Shown one piece after another: positions 55,424-64,000 of a stretch of DNA of 64,000 bases. This DNA is from Lobosporangium transversale (lineage: Eukaryota > Mortierellomycota > Mortierellomycetes > Mortierellales > Mortierellaceae): the NCBI RefSeq assembly GCF_002105155.1, contig NW_019029041.1:1-64000 (forward strand). Reading direction: 5' to 3'. Numbering within the stretch: the first letter of the stretch is position 1; each line of letters begins with the position of its first letter. The notes beneath the pieces are model-generated. The model was not told the origin of the DNA and searched no databases. It worked only from the letters and a program-made list of their open reading frames with translations. The translations under genes and the position numbers were made by a program.

Positions 55424-55963
55424 CCTCAAAATAAAAAATAAAATAAAATAATAAAATAAAAATAAAAAACAGAGAGGCTGTTCGACTTCAGATGCGATAA
55501 AGGTTTGATATTAGGACTTCATATCATCATTAAAGACAGAGTATACTAGAAGAACCATCATTAAGAAATAAATGAAGGCGCAAAGCGAGGGCCAATCTCA
55601 TACCATAACTTTTTTTAATAAAGAGTTTAATTTGTAGTCGTGCTCATTATTGTCGTAATTTCAGTTATACCAAGGAACATCGCATTGACTATTGGCATAT
55701 CGGATTTTTAAGCACCCTTCGCAATACTATGAGATTAATTTAGGCCACAGTTAAACTTGCAATGGACCCAACTGGTCTCCATCAAAGAGAGAGCCCCTTA
55801 TCCATCGAACCTTATCTGTAGCCTCATTCCTTATTGTCCTGGCACCACTACCGAGCATCGGAGAAATCAATGCAATCCCTTCGCCTGGCTTCTTTGAGCT
55901 CATGAGTCTATTGGTATTAAAACGCCTTACTATATGCATTTTTCATTACTTCCTTTCTTTCTT

Positions 55964-55993
<30 letters not shown>
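55346..55993. other. Intergenic region with a possible small frame
   Basis: This is the 3' flank of RNPS1 with T29 (55395-55423) and T30 (up to 55995) tracts. A 62-codon minus-strand frame (55939-55751) contains EGIALISPMLGSGARTIRNE and reads like protein, but no neighbouring exon joins it in phase. It is left unassigned. Confidence 0.35.
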
Positions 55994-55998
<5 letters not shown>

Positions 55999-56584
55999 CC
56001 AAGGATTGCTTTGATGGAACAAGATCGGCGCTCATTCGGATAGAATTAGTCCCAGGTACTTTCTTTGCCTGAATATTTCCTACCACCCCAAGTTGCCCTT
56101 GCTCACGTAACGAATCCCATAGCTGAGTCGAACGAAGTTTGTTTTGATAGCATTCCGTGTTGCTAGAGGTAGCAAATCTGAAGAGGGCTGTTGTATCTGT
56201 GGAATCTTGGTCCTTCTCGTGGAATGATGAATTATGAGAAGAATATGCTTTATACTCTCGTTTGAGCAATAGACCCTGCCATTCAATAGGCTGTTGTGTC
56301 TTGATGATCTTTATAACCAAGTTCTCTGCTGATACTGAGTGTGTGCAGTCCTGAATAAGCCTCGTTGTTGTTGCTGTTGCTGTTGTTATAGTAGTGCCCG
56401 GGATATGAAGTACAGGTTGAATGGTCCATGTGTGCGATACTTGAGCCTGTGAGCAGTATTTGAGTGAGATCTGTTCCTTTTCCTTGTGCTCAACTGTTGC
56501 GCTTACAGAGAGTGGATCAATATTAGAGGTATGAATAACGAGGATTGCATGGCGCGAAGTTTGATGCAGGCTGATCGTAGACAT
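55994..56584 (-). CDS. Hypothetical protein
   Basis: I do not recognise this protein. A single exon from Met 56584 (MSTISLHQTSRHAILVIHTS) to the stop at 55994 gives 196 residues. It has beta-strand-like segments (QVSHTWTIQPVLHIPG, ENLVIKIIKTQQPIEWQG) and ends in a Ser/Lys-rich tail. Upstream, another Met at 56724 (MCHEAKKTWAFFQVNGVCQ) could be a first exon, but no AG in the right phase lies between it and this frame. The A/T23 tract (56610-56632) occupies the gap. The gene is divergent from VPS11, only about 200 bp away. Confidence 0.4.
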
Positions 56585-56786
56585 GAGAAATCGGCAATCG
56601 TATTGAAGGAAAAAAAAAAAAAAAAAAAAAAAGGCTCTTCTTTTGAGAATGAGATCTCTTCTATCACCTGACAAACACCATTAACTTGGAAGAAAGCCCA
56701 TGTCTTTTTTGCCTCGTGGCACATTTACTTGTTCTGCTTTTGTGTTCCTAGTGCCACTTCATTTCCTAACCCATCCATCGCAACTG

Positions 56787-59700
56787 ATGGCTTTACAGCG
56801 CCAGTTCAACTTCTTCGACAAGGTCGAAGTCAAAGACCCTGAAGACCCGTCCAGGTCTCCCGAAGTTTTTCAGGTGTGATTTTTGTTCCTTCTGTTTTTG
56901 CTTTCAAAAAAAAAAAAAAAAAAAAAAAAGGTCTTTTACTCAAAGAAAAATGGTTCGTTGCAAAAACCCATTAGTCTATCGAACCAAATGTAGCAACAAG
57001 TGGTCGAGGGCATATGGTTATTGCGGATCGATCAGGTCTGGTACATATCATTGACAAAAATCTACAAGGAGAATCTTTTCTTGCCTATGAGAGTGGTCGA
57101 GTCACTCACTTGAAACAATTAAAACAGCGTAACATTCTGGTCACCGTTGGTGTAAGTTTATTCCTCCTCTTTTTTCCTTAACATAATCTCCTGCTTTTCG
57201 ACGTCTCCTGAGATTTTTTTTTTCTTTTTTTTCTTTTATTATCGTGGGATCTTAGGAAGAAGAGAACGCGCTTCAGGTCATTAAGCTGTGGGATTTGGAC
57301 AAACCCGATAGAAACAGACCAGGTCCAACATTGGAGCGATCTATTCGTGTCAATCAAGCTGGAAATACGTTTCCAGTATCTGCTATGGCTGTTCTGGAAA
57401 ATCTTTCTCAAATTGCTGTTGGACTGGCCAATGGCACTGTTGTCCTGATTAGTGGTGACTTGATGCGAGAACGAACAACTGCTCAGAAGATTGTCCATCA
57501 AAATGACGAACCTATTACAGGTATAACGACTCTCTATGTTATTTTATTCTACTTGAACAGCCAAGTGCATACCTAGATAATGTACTGGTGACTTGACCTT
57601 AAACAATCGATAAAAATATATATTGTAGGACTTGGTTTCAAGGAGCAACAGAGAGGAGCCTTACTTTATATTGCGACTACAGCCAAAGTTTTGTTGTATA
57701 ATACCTTCTCCAGACATACACAGGTATGTTTTTTTTTTTTTTTTTTTTTTTTTTTGCCTTGATACTGCAACGGAGATAAAGAAGGATTTTCTCATAAAGC
57801 GCGTCATCATACTTATACAATAGATACTCGATGACCACGGCGGAGGCCTCGGATGTGCTGTGATGAACGAAAGCACGCAGGAGATGGCAATAGCTAGAGA
57901 TGAAGCTATTTATTTCTATGGCTCTGATGGTCGAGGACCTGCTTATGCGTATGACGGTAAAGATTATTTCGAGTTGATTAGACAGTGCAAAGCTCTACAT
58001 CCATCTAGTATTTAATATGGACGTTCCGAAACTTATTGAAAGAAGAACTATTTGTGTTGCATAGGACCAAAGACCTTCATTTCGTTTCACAAATCATATT
58101 TGATCCTTGTCTCCCCGCCCAATATCCCAGCAGCAGCTTCTCGGACATTTGGTGTCCATTCTGCGGCAGTGTCTGCAAATGATACTACTAGGCTCACCAT
58201 TATTGACACGGCTAACAAGTTCACCGCCTATCAGGCCGCATTTACTCAAGGAATTCGTAGTGTTGTCTGTGAATGGGGGAGTATTTATATTGTCGAAAAC
58301 GGTGGCAAGGTAACTTTAACAAGCTGGTATCAGGTTTTTTCGTTTCTATATTTTCAATTGCTGTGGCATGAAATCTGACAGATGCTACCGGTTCTATTGT
58401 GTAGGTTTTCCGTTTGGACGAAATGGATACCTCAGTCAAGCTGGATATTCTATTCAAGAAAAATATGTACCTCCTAGCCATCAATCTTGCTCACAACCAA
58501 AAGTACGATAACGCCAGTATTTCAGAGATTATCAAACGATACGGTGATCATTTGTACAGCAAAGGAGATTACGACGGAGCGATGGCGCAGTACATCCGAA
58601 CAATTGGGCGCTTGGAGCCTTCATATGTTATCCGAAAGTTCCTGGATGCACAACGTATCTATAACCTGACCTCTTATCTTCAAGAGTTACATTCAAGTGG
58701 TTTGGCCAATGCAGACCATACGACTCTTCTACTTAACTGCTATACAAAGTTAAAAGATGTTAAGCGTCTGGACGAATTTATCAAGGTTTGTAGTGGTGAT
58801 GCGGATGTCCAAAGTATTTTTGCGGTAGTAGTTATTAATTTTACTAATTTGTCCATCTGTTTTTTACCTATAGACTGATAGCGACTTGACATTTGACCTG
58901 GAGACAGCTATTCAGGTGTGTCGTCAAGCAGGATACTATGAGCACGCTGTTTATCTTGCAGAAAAATTTGAGGAACACGACCTGTAAGTGGCAAGGTTAC
59001 GACATCGGTATAAACTACAAGACGATACAGTAAAATTGATCTTTTTTTTCCTTCCTTCCCTAGATATCTCACAGTTCAAATTGACGATGTGAAGCACTAC
59101 GATCATGCTCTGGCATATATGCGTCGCCTTGGGCCTATAGAAGCAGATAAGAACTTGCAAAAGTACGGCAAAGTTCTATTGACACACTTGCCTGAACAAA
59201 CTACACAACTTTTGATCGATTTGTGTTCAGGGACGCTGACAAGGGGAGGCACTTCTACTCCAACGCCCGGCACTGCATCTCCTGCGGCTACGGCCAATGT
59301 TCACCATGGGGGAGCCTTTAGTATGCTACCATTTACTATGGGAGGTAACGCCAGTACAAGTTCTACTCCAGCGCTATCTAGCGGTGGTGCCAGTCCAAAT
59401 CTTAACAATCATGCAACATTTTCACCAAAACCTCGTGGCGCCCATCATCACGAACCGGCCAAGTATGCTCCACCTTCACCAAGGACATTTATGAGCTTGT
59501 TTGTAGACTTGCCTTCATATCTAATTACCTTCCTTGAAAAGGTGTCAGCGAATCGCTGGCCGTCAATGCCGACCGCTCAGAGCTCCCAGTCGATAATGGT
59601 GTCATCTGGAGCATCACTCAAGTCGCCCGCGGGCGCAGTGCCGAATAGACCAGGCAGCATTGGATCTTCAGGAAACAATGTATTAGGAACTAAAAAGAAC

Positions 59701-60963
59701 GCTACAAACATGGATCAATTTGATCACGCTTCGACCAGCGGAGCTAGTCGATCCGGGCTGATATCAGAATATGAAATGGAGGAACGTAAATCAGTTTGGA
59801 ATACGCTTTTGGAGCTCTACCTTGCAGACCCACCGACAACAACTAACTCTGATCAAACCAGCAAAGGCTCGACCATGCATGTAGCAGAGATGAACCGTAA
59901 AATGAAAGAACGGAATATCAGGAAAGAGAAATGTCTCAAGTTATTGAATGATACAGAGATTCCCTATGACACCAATCATGCCTTGGTCCTCTGTCATATG
60001 GCAGGCTTCGATGAGGGCATTGTATTCCTGTATGAGCGGATGAAAATGTATACAGATATTTTGAGGCTCTGGATTGAGCGTGACAATACTGCGAAGGTGA
60101 TTGAGTGCCTGCGTAAATACGGGTGAGTTTAATTAAGATGAAAAGACTTTTTTTTTTTTTTTTGTTTTTTTGTTTTTTTGTTTTTTTCCTTATCTGAGAG
60201 GACTTGAAGATGTTGTCACTCATGCATAATGTTCCTGGTAACCCTAACTATAGACCACTGGAACCATCGTTATACCCTCTGACATTATCATACTTTTCAT
60301 CATCACCTGGCCGTTTAGCAACAGCTACGCCTGAGTTGCTCAAGGTACTTGACCATATTGACCAACAGGACCTCTTGCCACCACTTCAGGTTGTACAGGC
60401 GCTCTCTCAGACATCAGTGGCTACGATAGGGATGATTAAGAGCTACATTGGTCGTCGTATTGAGGCGGAAAGGAAGGAGCGATTGGAGGATCAGAAGCAA
60501 ATCCAAAGTTATCGTCAGGAGTCAGAGAAGAAACGACGCGAGATTGAGGAGCTCAAGACGTCAGCTCGTGTGTTTCAAGCGACAAAATGTAGTGCATGTG
60601 GTGGGTCATTAGATCTGCCAGCGGTGCACTTTTTGTGCAAGCATTCATATCATCAGCGCTGTCTGTCGGATGCAGCGGATCGGGAGTGTCCTAAATGCAT
60701 GGTTGAACAGCGAACAGTAGCAGACATTCGAAGGATGCAAGAGGCGAATGCAGAGAAGCATGATTTGTTCTTGTCAGAGGTAAAGTCTTATTAACAGAGG
60801 TATTTTATGAGAAACATGGTAATACAATCTGATGAGCTAACAAAGATTTATGCTTTTAATATATGTAATATAGCTTGAGGATGCAGATGATGGATTTGAG
60901 GTGGTTGCCAAATACTTTGGGAACAATACAATGGCCTTTGCTCGACTAGTAGATGGATCCTAG
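56787..60963 (+). CDS. VPS11: VPS11, HOPS/CORVET tethering-complex core subunit
   Basis: Eleven exons (56787-56873, 56975-57151, 57256-57520, 57629-57723, 57824-57956, 58065-58309, 58405-58785, 58874-58983, 59064-60122, 60254-60779, 60874-60963) give 1055 residues. Vps11 is a scaffold of the CORVET and HOPS complexes that tether endosomes and vacuoles. The N-terminal beta-propeller begins RQFNFFDKVEVKDP and contains LVTVG, VIKLWDLDK, ILDDHGGGLGC. The alpha-solenoid has LYSKGDYDGAMAQYIRTIG, SYVIRKFLDAQRI and a C-terminal segment with LYPLTLSYFSSSPGR. A RING-type finger sits at about 963-1005 (CSACGGSLDLPAVHFLCKHS, YHQRC, CPKC). An unusual Ser/Thr/Pro/Gly-rich insert of about 170 residues (from about 59245 to 59770) interrupts the solenoid. 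Confidence 0.95.
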
Positions 60964-61590
60964 TAAGGTAGCAAGGCAGTAAGCCAGTAAGCCGGTAGAG
61001 GAACGATAGTCTACATTTTAAAAAGTCATACAAGTGACAAAGTACATCCATGTCGCATTACATAAACATTAAAAATTTGCCGTTTTCTTTGTGCTCTGTG
61101 CCTTTCTTTTTTTTTTTTTACCTCCTTCCCTTCTTCCCTACTTTCCCCCCTGACAACCTATTTCCTTTTGCTCTTTCTTTTTTTTTTTTTTTATTATTCA
61201 TAAGCCTCTTGGTTAGACAAAGCTCAACCTCTCTTGACCTCCATTTTCTCTTCTCATCTTTGTCTTTTTCTCTCTTTCCCCTTCATCCGTCACTTACATC
61301 TGTGCTGCACTGCACCCGCTTGGCCGCGTTTTTTTCCCTTTTTATTTTTATACTTTCATTTCTCGCGCTATATACCCCACCCCTGCCCATCCTCCTTCTC
61401 TGCCATCACTTGTACAAACACACCATTTCCATCCTCCCCCAGCTCATCTTTTGAAACGCTCATCTCTTTCTTACGTTTTTTTCTCCTCCATCTTCCTCCA
61501 TCCTTTCATCTACCTTTCTTTCTCTTTTCTTCTGTTTCTTCGAAAAAGAATATTTATTCTCATCGCAGGCGTAACTGAAATAAATAAAGC
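60964..61590. promoter_or_regulatory. Pyrimidine-rich promoter/leader of the Sel1-repeat gene
   Basis: Most of 61080-61550 is strikingly C/T-rich on the plus strand, right up to the ATG at 61591. This is the longest of the CT-rich leaders in the window. No gene is supported; the long frames here are low-complexity Phe/Ser/Pro artefacts. Confidence 0.5.
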
Positions 61591-63621
61591 ATGGCAACAG
61601 CAACACTGGCGTCCTTGATGGAAGGCGCTCAGCGTGAAGACCCACGTGCGCAGTATCTACTTGGCAAGTACTATGAAGAAGGTCAGGAGGGATCCCAGAA
61701 AAATCCAGGTCAAGCTCTACAATGGTATACAAAGGCTGCCTACAATGGCGAAAACGATGCCCTCTTCCGAGCAGGCTATTGTTATGAAAATGGTATTGGT
61801 ACAGCCGTCAATCTCAAAGGAGCAGAAGATTGGTACCTTGCAGCTGCGAACAAGGGACATCTTGAGGCACAATTTCATCTTGCAGAACTCTATAGCCGTG
61901 GAGGGCCTGGAGTGGCCAAGAATTCCAAAGCAGCATTTGATCTGTATCTAAAGGCGGCCTATGCAAGTCATACAGCCTCGACACGAAGAGTTGGGGAATG
62001 TTTGATGCGAGGAGAAGGTTGTCAAGCCACTGCAGAGGGTGCTTCCATGTGGCTCGAAACCGCTGCTAAGAATGGAGATGCAAAATCAACAATTCGTTTA
62101 GCAGAACTTTATACGACAGGTGTAGGAGCCGAGTTTCCACCAGATGCAGAAAAGGCCTTTGGATGGTGGATGACGGCTGCAACGGCTGTGGAAGGTTCAA
62201 TTGATGTGATTGACAAGTCCTTAGCACAGTTCAAGGTCGCAGATTGTTTATTGAATGGCAAAGGGACAGAAGCGAACCAGCAAGTGGGGATGCAGTGGTT
62301 GATTCAATCTGCACAGGAGGGTCACCCAGAGGCAATGCATGTCTATGCAAAGATTCTGAACAACCCATTATCACCCGATGTCCCCAAGGATACTGTTCAA
62401 GCAATGGAATGGCTCGAAAGGGCTGCAACAGCAGGATGGCCAGAATCGCTGTTGAGCTTAGGAAATGCACATCAGTATGGAATGTATGGTAAAGCCATTG
62501 ATTTTGATCAAGCATTTTATTTTTATGAAAAGTCTGGTAAGTAAAATAGCACCCCGTTTATTTTTGTGTTTTTTTTTCATTTTTTTTTTTTTTTTTTTTT
62601 TACTATAACTACTGCTATTATTATATAAAAAGAGAAAAAAAAAAGGGTGCAACAAGAATGTCAACGATTTGTCTCATCAATCTATCTATAAATCTATATT
62701 CGTATATAAATATATAATATAGCCGAGAAGGGCAATGGAAAGGCAATGGCGACATTAGGCAACATGTATTCACAAGGATTGGGAACGACAAAGTCACCAG
62801 AAAAGGCATTCGAGTGGTGGCTCAAAGCTGCACAGCTTGGGGTGCCAGTAGCTCAGAACGAGATTGGATACTGCTACAGGGATGGCTGGGGTACAAATCA
62901 GAATCTGAAGGGAGCAGTCGAATGGTTCACAGCTGCAGCCAACAATGGACATGCAGACGCATGTTGTGCTCTTGCATTATCATACATCAATGGACGAGGA
63001 GTGCAGGCTAATATGGAGATGGCGTTTGAATGGTTCAACAAGGGAGCAGAGCTGGGATCTGGCAAGGCCATGTACAATCTTGGTATGATGTATAAGAAGG
63101 GTGATTTCGTGCAAAAGGATGACAAGAAAAAGTTTGCATGGTATGAAAACGCACTCCGGAATAACTATGAAGAGGCAGCTTATGACTTGGGAGTATGCTA
63201 TCTTAACGGCGAAAGTGGATCCAAGGACCCTGTGAAGGCACGGGAGCTATTTGTAAGAGCTCATAACAATGCCAGCTCTGCAGAGGCATGCATTAACCTT
63301 GCGGCTATGGCGGTGAACGAGAGAAATGACTGGGCTGAAGCTTTTGAATGGCAGATGGCGGCAGCAAGTAAAGGCCATGCTATTGGAATGCGTCGTGTAG
63401 CTATCATGTATAAGGAAGGCAAGGGCGTCAGCGTTAATCCCAAGGAGTCATTCTCGTGGTTCTTGCGAGCAGCACAAGCTGGGGATGTCCCCTCGATGGG
63501 TCATCTTGCTAATTGTTACAAGACTGGGTTTGGAACGGAAAAGAGCCCGGAAAATGCAACGACGTGGGAGATCAAGGCAATGCAGGGTCAAGTGGTTGCA
63601 CAGGGAGCCAATTTCAAGTAA
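61591..63621 (+). CDS. Sel1-like repeat (SLR) protein
   Basis: Two exons, 61591-62536 and 62723-63621, give 614 residues. The protein is almost entirely Sel1-like repeats, a dozen or more. Examples are AQYLLGKYYEEG..GQALQWYTKAAYNG, AGYCYENGIGT..GAEDWYLAAANKGH, LGNMYSQGLGT..KAFEWWLKAAQLG and GYCYRDGWGTNQNLKGAVEW. There is no signal peptide, no transmembrane segment and no catalytic domain. It differs from Sel1/Hrd3, which is membrane-anchored, and from Chs4/Skt5, whose repeats follow a long N-terminal region. A soluble protein-interaction scaffold is the likely role; partners are unknown. Confidence 0.85.
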
Positions 63622-64000
63622 TGATTTATATTCTTTTTTATAAAAAAAAAAAAAAAAAGTGGTAGAGATGATATAACAAAATTATAGAAAGTAAGAAAGT
63701 AAGGAGAAAAAAAAAAAGTAATAAACCCCTACACTAATCGCGTTGAGCTCCTCACAAAAAAAAATTGTAGGAACATGGTTTGCGAAATGAATGAAATTCT
63801 AAACTTCATGGCAAAGTTAGAAGGTAGTCACATAGCTCAAGCAATACTCAAGCAAATACGTCGTGACTTTAGTCGAAAGAAACAGATGCATGGGTTTCAT
63901 TTTGTTCATTCATCTTTTTTCTTTGTTTCCTTTTCTCTTCTTGACCAACGAAAAAGCGCTTTCCTTAGTTACTGTTTAGACTAACAGCCTCATACATTCT
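63622..64000. other. Right-edge intergenic DNA
   Basis: This contains the 3' flank of the Sel1-repeat gene with A17G and A11G tracts. A 69-codon frame at 63775-63984 has no recognised features and ends in a low-complexity Phe/Ser stretch. Confidence 0.4.

Noticed and set aside
56584-56724. First exon MCHEAKKTWAFFQVNGVCQ for the hypothetical protein
   Set aside because: No acceptor AG in a compatible phase joins it to the downstream frame.

Overview
The window is nuclear DNA of a fungus, most likely an early-diverging one (Mucoromycota or Mortierellomycota, perhaps a Mortierellaceae-type genome). It contains a homoisocitrate dehydrogenase of the fungal alpha-aminoadipate lysine pathway. It also carries several genes that are usual in animals but patchy or lost in yeasts: an EED-like Polycomb protein, an HMMR-like coiled coil, ABITRAM, S2P, TRAP-alpha and PRKRIP1. 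Genes are dense and intron-rich, with GT-AG introns of about 60-330 bp and at least two apparent GC-AG introns. Species was not determined.

Layout, left to right. Minus strand: an EED/ESC-like WD40 gene (cut by the left edge) and PRKRIP1-like. Then a 2.1 kb gap with a 142-bp Tc1/mariner-type MITE and a purine/pyrimidine block. HMMR-like (+), a small unknown gene (-), and a DHA2 MFS transporter (+). A 2.7 kb gap holds a perfect 490-bp AAT microsatellite. LYS12 (+) and ABITRAM (+) lie only 122 bp apart. A block of minus-strand genes follows: Ste20/GCK kinase, cyclin K/T-like, and rhodanese/TrhO-like. Then ATAD2/Yta7 (+), a mitochondrial RRM-like protein (-), CWF19L2 (+), site-2 protease (-), importin-5/Kap121 (-), TRAP-alpha (+), shugoshin-like (-), Pelota/Dom34 (-), RNPS1 (+), an unknown gene (-), VPS11 (+) and a Sel1-repeat protein (+).

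The genes form no single pathway; they are housekeeping genes grouped loosely by theme. PRKRIP1, CWF19L2 and RNPS1 are spliceosome or exon-junction factors. RNPS1 and Pelota are divergently transcribed mRNA-surveillance genes. EED and ATAD2/Yta7 are chromatin factors. VPS11, TRAP-alpha, S2P and importin-5 are trafficking or membrane factors. No RNA genes, CRISPR arrays, prophages or complete transposons were seen.

The most unusual feature is genome-wide in character. About 30 mononucleotide A/T tracts of 18-33 bp sit mostly inside introns, and nearly all, read on the A strand, end in G (A(n)G). Some introns carry paired A and T tracts that could fold back, and one A(n)G tract appears to be a 3' splice site. 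Exon boundaries were placed by eye from splice signals, reading frame and family similarity; phases were checked for every multi-exon model.
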